From SIG673 sp045660565 (GTDB lineage Bacteria; Bacillota; Clostridia; Oscillospirales; CAG-272), in assembly GCA_045660565.1 (NCBI GenBank), contig JAZRDX010000008.1, positions 1 to 46,160 on the forward strand: a stretch of DNA of 46,160 nucleotides. Direction: 5' to 3'. The position numbers were made by a program, and so were the translations under genes. This document shows, piece by piece, positions 7,089-15,260 of the stretch (position 1 is its first letter; each line of letters opens with the position of its first letter). The notes beneath the pieces were generated by a model. It saw nothing but the letters and a program-made list of their open reading frames with translations. It was not told where the DNA came from and did not search any database.

Positions 7089-9476
7089 TTAATTCAAACG
7101 CTTTATTTTGGCGTATGTTCCCATCATTTTCTTTGTTCCGACGCTGTCAAACGAAATTTCGTAAAGTATATCGGGACCTACCGACTTTGCCGAAATAACC
7201 ATACCGCTTCCGAATACCGCATGTGTAACCGCATCTCCGGGCGCAAATCGCTCCGACGCGCCCTCGCGTTTTGCTGTATTTGAATAAATGGTTGGCTTTT
7301 TTGACATCTCTCCCGAAACGGTCGGCTTCTTCTTTTCGGGACGGAAAACCGTTTTGGTAACGTCTTTTTTCTGCGGCACCGCCGTCTGTTCAAGATCAAG
7401 CAGCTCCTTGGGGATTTCCGCAAGGAAGCGCGACGGTCTGTTGTACTGCGTTTTACCGTAGAGAAGTCTCTCGTGAGTGTGGGTGAGGAAAAGCTGTTCC
7501 TTTGCGCGGGTTACCGCAACGTATGCGAGCCGTCTTTCCTCCTCGAGCTCAAAGTCATTGAGGAAGGACTGCTGAGAGGGGAATATTCCTTCCTCCAGCG
7601 CGGGAAGGAATACAATGGGAAATTCAAGTCCCTTTGCGCTGTGTACAGTCATAAGAACCACTGCTTCGGCTTCCGGGTCGTAGTTGTCGATGTCGGCAAC
7701 GAGCGCGACCTCCTCGAGGAACGCGTTAAGCGAGGTGTCCTCTCTGGTTGCCATAAACTCAACGGCGTTAGAGATAAGCTCGTTTACGTTTTCAAGTCTG
7801 GTTTCGCCGTCCTCCTCGGCTTCTTCCTTAAGCATTACGCGGTAGCCGGTAAGGTCAAGCACCTTGTCGATAAGCACGTCGAGCGGCTCGGATTTGGCTA
7901 TTTCGCGAAGCCCCATAATAAGAGACGCAAATTCGGAAAGCTTCGGCGCCGATTTGGAAAGCGCGGGGTATAGGTGAACGTTCTGCATTATGCTGAACAT
8001 AGATTCGTTGTAGATTCCCGCAAGCTCGGATACGGCGTTCACGGTGGTCGCGCCTATCTTTCTGGACGGAACGTTTATAATTCTCTGAAGTCTTACGTTG
8101 TCCGCGGGGTTGTTTATAACGCAAAGGTAGGCAAGAATGTCCTTGATTTCCTTTCTCTCGTAGAAGCGAAGACCGCCAAGAACACGGTAGGGGATACCGC
8201 TTCTCGCGAAAAGACTTTCAATGTTGTTTGAAAGCGCGTTAAGTCTGTATAAAACCGCGAAATCATTAAGTGAGCGCCCTGCCTTTCGAAGCTCAATCAC
8301 CTTGTCAACGATATATTTTGCCTCGTCGTTCTGGGTTTCAAGCCGACGGAGCGAAACGGGAGAGCCGCCGTCCTTTGCCGTCCATAAGCTCTTACCGTGT
8401 CTTGTTTTGTTGTTTGCGATTATCGCATTGGCGGCGTCGAGTATTGACTTTGTCGAACGGTAGTTCTGCTCAAGCTTTATTACCCTTGCGTCGCTCATTT
8501 CTCTGTCAAAATTAAGTATGTTTTCTATATCCGCTCCTCTGAAACGGTATATACTCTGGTCGTCGTCTCCGACAACCATCAGGTTTCCGTATTTTCCGGA
8601 AATAAGAGAGGTGAGAACGAACTGCGCGTGGTTGGTGTCCTGGTACTCGTCAACGCATACGTACTTAAAGCGATTCTGACAGTAGTCGAGCGCCTCCTCA
8701 TCCTTCTGTAAAAGCAGTACGGTCTGCATTATTATGTCGTCAAAGTCAAGGGCGTTTGAGGTGCGCAGACGCTTCTGGTACTCTCTGTAAAGCTCTGCCA
8801 TCTTGCTTTCCCTGAAATCCGCCGCCTCCCGCGAGCAGTCGTCGGGAGACATAAGCTTATCCTTTGCCGAGCTTACGTAGTTCATTACCGCCTTCGGGTT
8901 AAACATCTTGTCGTCGGTATTCGTATCCTTGATAACCGAAAGCATAACCTTTTTCTGGTCATCTGTGTCGTAGATAGTAAATCCATCGGCATACCCTACC
9001 CGCTGTCCGTACATTCTCAAAATACGTACGCAGATGGAGTGGAACGTTCCCGCCCAGATTTTAGAGGCTTCCTCGCCCACCTTTTTTTCAAGACGGGTTT
9101 TCATTTCGTTTGCCGCCTTGTTGGTAAAGGTGATGCTTAGAATATTCCACGGCTTTACCTTGTCTATCGCGTATCTGTCGAGAAGCGCTTCAAGCTGTTC
9201 TTTTGGAAGGTCGGGGCAGTTTAGTACGTTTTCAAGTCCCGAAATTTCAGCCTCGGTTATGTTTTCGGGTACGTAATTTGACGCATAGGCATTTCCGTAT
9301 CTTATCATGTAACCGATACGGTTTACAAGAACGGTGGTTTTACCGCTTCCCGCACCGGCAAGTATTAAAAGAGGGCCTTTTACGGAAAACACCGCTTCCC
9401 TCTGTTTTTCGTTCAAGTTGTCGAACAGCCTATCGAAAAGCTTTCGCTTTACGGCTGTAAATATCTCGTTTCGCAT
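7089..9476 (-). CDS. pcrA: PcrA/UvrD-type ATP-dependent 3'-5' DNA helicase
   Basis: Superfamily 1 helicase that unwinds DNA during repair and limits recombination and replication-transcription conflicts. Motifs appear in order: Q motif and Walker A (AGAGSGKTT, residues 40-48), ITFTNKAANEM, Walker B (VDEYQDTN), GDDDQSIYRFRGAD, QNYRST, TVHSAKGLEFP and the VAVTRAKEQL segment. The C-terminal tail (VTHAVFGSGMVIS) is the small Tudor-like domain of PcrA that contacts RNA polymerase. At 795 residues it is slightly longer than most PcrA proteins, with some extra residues in the 1B region near the start (EAEISGLENVLN and following). It is the last gene of the dnaX-ybaB-recR run, 49 bp after recR, so it is probably co-transcribed. 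A reasonable AAAGGA site precedes the ATG. Confidence 0.92.
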   Translation of the reverse strand: MRNEIFTAVKRKLFDRLFDNLNEKQREAVFSVKGPLLILAGAGSGKTTVLVNRIGYMIRYGNAYASNYVPENITEAEISGLENVLNCPDLPKEQLEALLDRYAIDKVKPWNILSITFTNKAANEMKTRLEKKVGEEASKIWAGTFHSICVRILRMYGQRVGYADGFTIYDTDDQKKVMLSVIKDTNTDDKMFNPKAVMNYVSSAKDKLMSPDDCSREAADFRESKMAELYREYQKRLRTSNALDFDDIIMQTVLLLQKDEEALDYCQNRFKYVCVDEYQDTNHAQFVLTSLISGKYGNLMVVGDDDQSIYRFRGADIENILNFDREMSDARVIKLEQNYRSTKSILDAANAIIANNKTRHGKSLWTAKDGGSPVSLRRLETQNDEAKYIVDKVIELRKAGRSLNDFAVLYRLNALSNNIESLFARSGIPYRVLGGLRFYERKEIKDILAYLCVINNPADNVRLQRIINVPSRKIGATTVNAVSELAGIYNESMFSIMQNVHLYPALSKSAPKLSEFASLIMGLREIAKSEPLDVLIDKVLDLTGYRVMLKEEAEEDGETRLENVNELISNAVEFMATREDTSLNAFLEEVALVADIDNYDPEAEAVVLMTVHSAKGLEFPIVFLPALEEGIFPSQQSFLNDFELEEERRLAYVAVTRAKEQLFLTHTHERLLYGKTQYNRPSRFLAEIPKELLDLEQTAVPQKKDVTKTVFRPEKKKPTVSGEMSKKPTIYSNTAKREGASERFAPGDAVTHAVFGSGMVISAKSVGPDILYEISFDSVGTKKMMGTYAKIKRLN

Positions 9477-9525
9477 TTTTGTCGTCCTTTTTTCAGTTGC
9501 CTTTTACGGTTAAAACAGTAACCTT

Positions 9526-10125
9526 TTAAAACTCTCTTCGTCCTTCGATTGCCCTCAGCAGGGTGAGCTTGTCCGCGTATTCAAGATCGGCGCCGACGGG
9601 GATACCGTAAGCAAGACGGGTTATTTTAACACCCGTGGGCTTAATAATTCTGCTGATATACATGGCGGTAGCCTCTCCCTCAACGGTAGCGTTGGTGGAA
9701 ATCATAACCTCCTCCGCTCCGTTTTCGCGTATGCGGTCGATTATCGTTGAGAGGTTTATATCGTCGGGGCCTATACCTGCACGGGGGTTAATAACACCTC
9801 CGAGCACGTGATAAACTCCTCGAAACTCCTTTATTTTTTCAAAGGTGAGAACCGCCTTTGAGTCCTCGACGACACAGATTATCTTTTTGTCTCTCGTGTC
9901 GTCCTCGCATATGGGGCAAAGCTCGGATGCAGATATGTTTCCGCAGCACGAGCAGGGGCGTATGCTTGATTTTCCGTCGCTTATAGCGGTGAGAAAATCG
10001 CTTATTTCGGTATCGGACATGCCGAGAACACCGAAAGCCATACGCTCCGCGCTTTTTCTGCCGACTCCGGGGAGACGGCGAAAAGCCTCAACCATTTTTT
10101 CAAGAGGAAGGATAAATTCGTTCAT
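9526..10125 (-). CDS. recR: Recombination mediator RecR
   Basis: Works with RecF/RecO to load RecA at gaps in daughter-strand repair. A helix-hairpin-helix region lies at about 10-30 (RLPGVGRKSAERMA). A four-cysteine zinc finger follows (CSCCG at 58-61, then LCPIC at 70-73). The Toprim domain starts at about 81 (ICVVEDSKAVLTFEK). The length of 199 residues is exactly typical. It begins 3 bp after the stop of ybaB, so the two are translationally close, matching the conserved dnaX-ybaB-recR order. Confidence 0.96.
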   Translation of the reverse strand: MNEFILPLEKMVEAFRRLPGVGRKSAERMAFGVLGMSDTEISDFLTAISDGKSSIRPCSCCGNISASELCPICEDDTRDKKIICVVEDSKAVLTFEKIKEFRGVYHVLGGVINPRAGIGPDDINLSTIIDRIRENGAEEVMISTNATVEGEATAMYISRIIKPTGVKITRLAYGIPVGADLEYADKLTLLRAIEGRREF

Positions 10126-10128
10126 CTA

Positions 10129-10494
10129 TCAGAATAACCCCGGCATCATTCCGCCGCCAAAGCCACCCATGCCGCCTGTGATTTTGGACATTTCGGCATT
10201 TGCGTCGTTTTCAGCGGTTTTTATCGCCTCGTTTACTCCGGCGATGATTATATCGGAGAGCGTTTCGATGTCGTCGGGATCAACTATCTCGGGCTGTATG
10301 TCGAGAGAGACTATTTCCTTTTTACCGTTTATCTTAACGGTAACGGCTCCGCCGCCCGCCTTTACCTCGTACTCCTTAGCTTCAAGCATTGACTGAGTCT
10401 CTGCCATCTGCTCCTGCATTTTCTGAGCCTGCTTTATCATTCCCTGCATGTTGGAGGGACCTGCGGAAAATTCTCTCGGTATTCTTGCTTTCAT
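10129..10494 (-). CDS. ybaB: YbaB/EbfC family nucleoid-associated protein
   Basis: Small DNA-binding protein of the YbaB/EbfC family, a dimer with an unclear physiological role. The core is visible as MQGMIKQAQKMQEQM (helix), then KEYEVKAGGGAVTVKINGKK, then an acidic segment. The C-terminus is glycine/methionine-rich (GGMGGFGGGMMPGLF), as in many Bacillota members. It sits between dnaX and recR, the usual place. GAGG lies 8 bases upstream of the ATG. Confidence 0.94.
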   Translation of the reverse strand: MKARIPREFSAGPSNMQGMIKQAQKMQEQMAETQSMLEAKEYEVKAGGGAVTVKINGKKEIVSLDIQPEIVDPDDIETLSDIIIAGVNEAIKTAENDANAEMSKITGGMGGFGGGMMPGLF

Positions 10495-10550
10495 AATATA
10501 AACCTCGCTTTATGATTTTGGATTTTATTTCTAAGTGATTTCTGATTTTA

Positions 10551-10583
10551 AAAAATGTATTCGGTATAAAAATGTATTCGGTA
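10551..10583. repeat. Short direct repeat between ybaB and dnaX
   Basis: AAAAATGTATTCGGTA occurs at 10551-10566 and again at 10568-10583, a 17-bp period. It lies in the spacer just after the dnaX stop codon. No function is evident; it looks like a local slippage duplication. Confidence 0.85.
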
Positions 10584-10588
10584 GTTTT

Positions 10589-12199
10589 TTAACCGTCAAG
10601 CTCGTCTAAAGGAGACGACTTTGCTTCGGGCGGAACCTCGGTAAACTCAAGCTGCGCGGGAGAATAAGCTCTATCCGCGATGCTTGGAGTAAGGGAAGAA
10701 AGAGTGTTTTTCATTTCGGGGGTGTTAAGCATAAGCATAGCGATACTGCCCTCTACGCGTATCAGAATTTTGTCTCCGCTTTCGTAGGCTCTCGACGACT
10801 TCATAAACGGAGCCATAGACGGATCCTTTTCGCCTATCTTTTTTGCAGCCTCTATCCACCACGTTACCGGCTTTAAGCCCTGTCTTACGTTTCCGTTTTC
10901 CTTCGGACTTGACTTTATTTCGGGAAGCTTATCCGGAACGACCGATTTCTTGAACATCATTTCCTCTGTCTTTTTCGGTTTTGCGTCCCCGTCTTTTTTA
11001 TCGGACGTATCCGCCTTGTTTTCGGCAATAACGGGTGTGTTACCCGCTAAAACGCTCGCAAGCTTTTCTTCAAGAGCGGAAACTCTCGCGCTCAGTCCCT
11101 CGGGGTAGGTGTCAAGCCGCTCGTCTCTCATCTTAAGCAGCGTGATTTCAGCGTTTAAACGCTTTGCCGCACCCGCTCTTTGCATACTGATAAAGGTTTC
11201 TTCAAGCAGTGAGCAATGACGGAGCAGCTGCGGGAGACTGTACCGCGAGGATATGTCGCGTATTGTCTCCTCCTCGTCGGGAGTGAGGTCAAGGTATTTT
11301 TCGGGTGATTTAGTTGTTTTGAAAACTAAAAGGTCGCGGTAGAAGTCTATAAGCTCCTGCCAGAAAACGGTAAGCTCCTTTGATGCGGAAACTATTTCGT
11401 CGACCACCTTGAACAGTCTGTCGGCGTCCTTTTTTAAAACCGCATCGGCGATCTCCATCGACTGCTCGCGTCCCGCGGAGCCGGTAAGCGCCTTTACGGA
11501 CGCGGCGGTTATTTCCTTACCCTCGCCTGCCGAAAGCTCAAGAAGGCTTATGGCGTCTCTCATTCCGCCTTGCGCCATTTTCGCGATAAGCTTTGCCGCT
11601 TCGCGTGTTATACTGATGTTTTCCTGCTCGGAAATGTACATAAGCCTGTCGGCTATGACGTCGGACTGTATTCTTCGGAATTCAAATTTCTGACATCTTG
11701 AAAGAATTGTGGTCGGTATCTTCTGCTGTTCGGTGGTTGCGAGAATAAAGATAACCTCGGACGGAGGCTCCTCAAGGGTTTTAAGCAGAGCGTTGAACGC
11801 GCTCTGAGAAAGCATGTGGACCTCGTCGATGATGTATACTCTGTTTTTGAGCATCGACGGTGCGTACATAACCGCGTCCCTTATGTCTCTGATGTAATCG
11901 ACTCCGGTGTTGGATGCCGCGTCCATTTCCGCGACGTCGGAGGTGGTTTCGCTTTCGATAGCCTTACACGCTTCACACACTCCGCAGGGGTTACCGTTTA
12001 TCGGAGAAAGACAGTTGACTGCCTTGGCAAGCAGCTTTGCGCATGTCGTTTTACCCGTTCCTCGGGAGCCACAGAAAAGATACGCGTGGCTGTAACGGTT
12101 ATTCTGCACCTCGTAACGAAGCACCGAGGTGATGTGCTCCTGACCGTATACGTCGTCAAAGGTTTTCGGCCGCCATTTGCGGTAAAGCGCCTGATGCAT
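10589..12199 (-). CDS. dnaX: DNA polymerase III subunit gamma/tau
   Basis: AAA+ clamp-loader subunit that opens the beta clamp and couples polymerase to helicase. Walker A is GSRGTGKTT (44-52). Four zinc-binding cysteines sit at 63, 72, 75 and 78 (CGVCEAC). Walker B is IIDEVHMLS and the SRC sensor is LSRCQKF. After the clamp-loader core (about 1-370) comes a charged, low-complexity linker (about 395-450) and a short C-terminal domain, so it is a compact tau of 536 residues. It is the first protein gene after the SRP RNA, in the order seen in Bacillus. AAAGGG precedes the ATG. Confidence 0.96.
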   Translation of the reverse strand: MHQALYRKWRPKTFDDVYGQEHITSVLRYEVQNNRYSHAYLFCGSRGTGKTTCAKLLAKAVNCLSPINGNPCGVCEACKAIESETTSDVAEMDAASNTGVDYIRDIRDAVMYAPSMLKNRVYIIDEVHMLSQSAFNALLKTLEEPPSEVIFILATTEQQKIPTTILSRCQKFEFRRIQSDVIADRLMYISEQENISITREAAKLIAKMAQGGMRDAISLLELSAGEGKEITAASVKALTGSAGREQSMEIADAVLKKDADRLFKVVDEIVSASKELTVFWQELIDFYRDLLVFKTTKSPEKYLDLTPDEEETIRDISSRYSLPQLLRHCSLLEETFISMQRAGAAKRLNAEITLLKMRDERLDTYPEGLSARVSALEEKLASVLAGNTPVIAENKADTSDKKDGDAKPKKTEEMMFKKSVVPDKLPEIKSSPKENGNVRQGLKPVTWWIEAAKKIGEKDPSMAPFMKSSRAYESGDKILIRVEGSIAMLMLNTPEMKNTLSSLTPSIADRAYSPAQLEFTEVPPEAKSSPLDELDG

Positions 12200-12249
12200 A
12201 GTTTTTCCCTTTCTGTGTTTGAAAAATAATTAACTCCGCAAAAAAAGAC

Positions 12250-12552
12250 AAGGTACAAAATAAGATCATACACCGCACTCTGAACAAAACGGTATATGCG
12301 TTAACCGCGGCTCTCGCTCGGAACAGGCACCCTTGTGGCACATCAACTCTACCACTTAATGCTGCTCGGTGCGCCCGCCTGACATGGTTCACGGTCGTTG
12401 ATTGCACAAGACCCGTCCGTCAACACGATTACACACGGCGCAGACCATACATCGTCAGCCCTCGGATTGGAAACCACCCCTGCTGTAGCGGATTGCAGGT
12501 TACAGGATACCGCTAGCTCCCCGGCCGGTATGATCTTATTTTATATCTTGCC
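12250..12552 (-). ncRNA. ffs: Signal recognition particle RNA, large Bacillota type
   Basis: The 5' part of the RNA (12528-12542) pairs perfectly over 15 bp with its 3' part (12257-12271), and the pairing extends imperfectly to 12249-12252 and 12546-12549, forming the long closing helix. The apical Ffh-binding helix is recognisable on the minus strand as CCATGTCAGG, then a short stem CGG/CCG, then GAGCAGCATTAAG, close to the SRP consensus GUCAGG...AGCAGC. The apical loop reads GCGCA, five bases rather than the usual GNRA tetraloop. The size of about 300 nt implies an Alu-type domain as in Bacillus scRNA. A TCTTTTTTT tract (12240-12248) follows the closing helix and probably terminates transcription. 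The gene lies directly upstream of dnaX, its conserved place. Confidence 0.93.
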
Positions 12553-12560
12553 TCTCCTAT

Positions 12561-12589
12561 ATTATATCAAAGTCAAATTATAATTTCAA
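12561..12589 (-). promoter_or_regulatory. Sigma-A promoter of the SRP RNA gene
   Basis: On the minus strand TTGAAA (12584-12589), 17 bp, TATAAT (12561-12566). The predicted start near 12554 fits the start of the closing helix. The gap from 12590 to 12789 is AT-rich and holds only a small GAGG-GGAA-CCTC hairpin followed by five T (12711-12725), a weak terminator or attenuator on the plus strand. Confidence 0.88.
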
Positions 12590-12789
12590 GTCATTTTTAT
12601 AAAATTTAAAAAAAATTAAAAATAAGGCTTTTGTAAGTGATTGAACGCTCTTTATGTGAGTGAGGAAAACGTATCCGTTTCATTCTTCCGAGGGAGACTG
12701 TTTATCTATTGAGGGGAACCTCTTTTTCTGTTTTCGAATATACTTTGATTGAACCCAAAACACAGAGAGAAGAAAGGAAAATTTGTTTT

Positions 12790-13176
12790 ATGGAAGAAAA
12801 CGGATACATAACCGTAAACGTCAGAACCGCCGGGGGAGCTCTTCCGGTGGAAAACGCAGTCGTTACGGTTAAAGACAGCGGCGGCGCTATCCTCGCCGTC
12901 TTTTTTACCGACCGCGACGGAAAAACTCCGCGCCTTAAGGTTCTCGCTCCGCCCCGCGCCAACTCGGAAAGTCCCGGAGCCGCCTCTCCGCCATTTTTTA
13001 ATTACAATATTGACACCGATAAGGAGGGGTATATCAGCATAAGAAACGTTGACGTTCCCGTATACCCCGGGATAACCTCGATACAGACGGTTGAGCTGGT
13101 GCCTGTTTCCGAGGGCTCGTCGAGGCTCCCCGGCGACACGGTAACGTACACCGAGGGTACTCCACCGAATCTTTGA
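12790..13176 (+). CDS. Small protein resembling the N-terminal beta domain of SleC-like spore cortex-lytic proteins
   Basis: A 128-residue protein with no signal peptide. The sequence (YITVNVRTAGGALPVENAVVTV, cut here as 5-26 in outline) is a carboxypeptidase-regulatory-like beta sandwich: an alternating pattern with PVENA, a FTDRDGKTPRL turn, DKEGY and a Tyr-Pro-Gly-Ile segment. I recall such a module at the N-terminus of clostridial SleC-like proteins; here it is a separate gene just before a protein with the SleC-like next domain. I start at the ATG at 12790. A longer frame opens at a TTG at 12709, but that extension lacks a family pattern. The ribosome binding site (AAAGGA) is 11 bases away, a bit far. 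Probably co-transcribed with the next two genes. Confidence 0.6.
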   Translation: MEENGYITVNVRTAGGALPVENAVVTVKDSGGAILAVFFTDRDGKTPRLKVLAPPRANSESPGAASPPFFNYNIDTDKEGYISIRNVDVPVYPGITSIQTVELVPVSEGSSRLPGDTVTYTEGTPPNL

Positions 13177-13196
13177 TGCAGGGGAGGAAAAGATAA

Positions 13197-14603
13197 ATGA
13201 ATAACAACGTAATAAGGCCTGTGATACCCGAGACGGTTACCGTGCATCTCGGTCCGCCGAGCGAGCCTTCGCCCAACGTAACGGTCAGCTTTCCAGACTA
13301 TATTAAAAACGTAGCGTCAAGTGAAATCTACCCGACCTGGCCGGAAAGCGCGATAAGGGCAAACGTTTATGCGCAGATTTCATTTGTGCTTAACAGGATA
13401 TTTACCGAGTTCTACCCGTCGAGAGGGTTTGATTTCGACATAACCAACTCAACGGCGACAGACCAGTTCTTCGTTCCCGACAGAGACGTTTTTGAAAACG
13501 TAAGTCAGATAGTCGACGAAATTTTTAACAGCTACGTGGTGAGAGAGGGAAGCGTTGAACCGCTGTTCACACAGTACTGTAACGGAACGACAAGCACCTG
13601 CGAGGGGCTTTCGCAGTGGGGAACGGTAACTCTTGCGAATAACGGTCTTACTCCGCTTCAGATTTTACAGAACTACTACGGTAGCGACATTGGTATAGTG
13701 AGCGGTGTTCCCGTTGAGGCTATAACGGCGAGTGTTCCGTCGAGAGCGCTTCAGCTCGGAAGCAGCGGAAACGACGTTCAGTCGATACAGGTGCGGCTTA
13801 ACAGGATTTCGGCAAACTACCCGGCGATACCGAAAATCAATCCCGTGAACGGTGTGTTTGCACAAAGCACCGAGGATGCGGTACGAAAATTTCAGGAAAT
13901 TTTTAATCTTACGCAGGACGGAATAGTAGGTCCCGCCACGTGGTACAGAATACAGTTTATCTATAACGGAGTAAAACGCCTTTCCGAGCTTGATTCCGAG
14001 GGGCTTACCGTAGAGGAGCTTTCGAGGCAGTTTCCGGAGACGCTTTCCGAGGGAAGCCGAGGGGACGGGGTGCGTATAGTTCAGTATTTCCTTTCCTATA
14101 TCGCTATCTACAACAGCGCAGTTCCTCCGATTTCGATAGACGGAATATACGGTCCCGCTACAAGAGACGCGGTTTCAGCCTTTCAGCGTGAGTACGGGCT
14201 ACCGGTTACGGGAGTGGTTAACGAGGAGACATATTCTGCGCTTTACGATGCGTACAGAGGTATAATTCTTTCGCTGCCCGATCAGCAGTTTGTCGGCACC
14301 GCAAGACCGTTCCCCGGATTTGATTTAACCGTTGGTCAGTCGGGTGAGTACGTAAGACTTTTGCAGGGTTACCTGAACGTTATCTCGGAGACATACCCTG
14401 AAATCCCTGCACTTAGCGTAGACGGTGTATTCGGTCCCGCAACAGAAAACGCGGTAAGAGCGTTCCAGAGAACCTTTGCTCTGCCCGAGACGGGTATAGT
14501 CGGAATCAATACCTGGGAGGCGATAGGCGACCTTTATGAGGACCTTGTGAAGGGCAGTACCGTCAGCGAAGGACAGTTTCCCTCGGGAGAGGCGTTTAAC
14601 TGA
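13197..14603 (+). CDS. SleC/SpoIID-like peptidoglycan-binding protein with three PG-binding domains
   Basis: No export signal is visible. Residues about 5-165 form a domain I associate with clostridial SleC-like and SpoIID-like proteins, with conserved-looking segments VSFPDYIKNVASSEIYPTW and GLSQWGTVTLANNGLTPLQI. Three PG_binding_1 domains follow at about 178-250, 283-352 and 374-450; each has the signature D-G-[IVF]-[YF]-G-P-x-T-x-x-A-V-x-x-F-Q. The likely role is binding the spore cortex or cell-wall peptidoglycan. No catalytic hydrolase domain is seen, so it may be a pseudo-enzyme or a partner. GGAGG lies 9 bases before the ATG. The 12790 gene ends 20 bp upstream and a related gene starts 76 bp downstream. 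Confidence 0.72.
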   Translation: MNNNVIRPVIPETVTVHLGPPSEPSPNVTVSFPDYIKNVASSEIYPTWPESAIRANVYAQISFVLNRIFTEFYPSRGFDFDITNSTATDQFFVPDRDVFENVSQIVDEIFNSYVVREGSVEPLFTQYCNGTTSTCEGLSQWGTVTLANNGLTPLQILQNYYGSDIGIVSGVPVEAITASVPSRALQLGSSGNDVQSIQVRLNRISANYPAIPKINPVNGVFAQSTEDAVRKFQEIFNLTQDGIVGPATWYRIQFIYNGVKRLSELDSEGLTVEELSRQFPETLSEGSRGDGVRIVQYFLSYIAIYNSAVPPISIDGIYGPATRDAVSAFQREYGLPVTGVVNEETYSALYDAYRGIILSLPDQQFVGTARPFPGFDLTVGQSGEYVRLLQGYLNVISETYPEIPALSVDGVFGPATENAVRAFQRTFALPETGIVGINTWEAIGDLYEDLVKGSTVSEGQFPSGEAFN

Positions 14604-14679
14604 AATCGGAAAACAAGCCGAAAACAGAAAATAAACTGAAAAACGGAGAATTGGCTGAGAACGGAAAGGAATAATTCAC

Positions 14680-15216
14680 ATGAACAGAGAAAACGGGTTT
14701 CATTTTTTAGAGGACACCGAAGCGCCGGTCAGAAATCTTCAGAGGTGGCTTCGCGCTCTTTTTAAAGAAAACGGCACCCCCTCCGAGGTTTTTATAGACG
14801 GTATTTACGGAAGTGAAACGAGAGAGGCGGTAAGAGAGTTCCAAAGAGAAAACGGACTTACGCCGACGGGGGAGGGGGATCTCCCTACCTTTAACGCGAT
14901 CTACGAGGCATACGCGAGACTGTTAAGAGACAAGGAAACGCTTGGATACGCCCCCGACTTTGACAGCTTTCGAGACAAAAGAATTACCCTCGGAGACGAG
15001 TTTGACGACGTTTTCGTGCTTCAGGCTCTGCTGAACACAGTTGCACTTGACGACGAAAGATATTACGTAAAGCCGAGTGGAAAATTTGATAGCGAAACAC
15101 AAAATTCGGTGAATCTTTTTCGCCGCGCCACCGGACGGCAGGACGGAGACTACGTAGACAGAGAGATCTGGAATGACCTTGTACGTGTAACGCGTAAGCC
15201 GCAGTATTACACTTAA
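14680..15216 (+). CDS. Small peptidoglycan-binding domain protein
   Basis: A 178-residue protein without a signal peptide, built from two PG_binding_1-like units: one at about 12-72 (VFIDGIYGSETREAVREFQ) and a more divergent one at about 95-172 (KPSGKFDSETQNSVNLFRR). It probably binds the same target as the preceding gene product and is the third gene of that run. AAAGGA lies about 9 bases before the ATG. The spacer before it (14604-14679) is purine-rich with repeated GAAAAC-like words, but I see no gene there. A strong terminator follows immediately. Confidence 0.7.
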   Translation: MNRENGFHFLEDTEAPVRNLQRWLRALFKENGTPSEVFIDGIYGSETREAVREFQRENGLTPTGEGDLPTFNAIYEAYARLLRDKETLGYAPDFDSFRDKRITLGDEFDDVFVLQALLNTVALDDERYYVKPSGKFDSETQNSVNLFRRATGRQDGDYVDREIWNDLVRVTRKPQYYT

Positions 15217-15221
15217 AAAGA

Positions 15222-15257
15222 AACGAAAAGCGACGCCGCGCGGCGTCGCTTTTCGTT
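15222..15257. terminator. Bidirectional terminator between convergent genes
   Basis: A perfect 17-bp inverted repeat (15222-15238 and 15241-15257) around a CG centre. It has A-runs on the left and T-runs on the right, so it can terminate both the plus-strand peptidoglycan-binding operon and the minus-strand zinc operon. The stem core is GCGACGCCG. Confidence 0.93.
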
Positions 15258-15260
15258 ATA

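Noticed and set aside
10993..10999. AAAAAAG slippery sequence in dnaX (minus strand), as used for gamma production in E. coli
   Set aside because: The heptamer is not in the phase needed for a -1 shift (codons read AAA AAA G) and I see no clear downstream stem. A six-A run alone is weak evidence.
14600..14674. Lys/Glu/Asn-rich open stretch between the two peptidoglycan-binding genes
   Set aside because: It has no ATG start and simply reflects purine-rich, repetitive spacer DNA.
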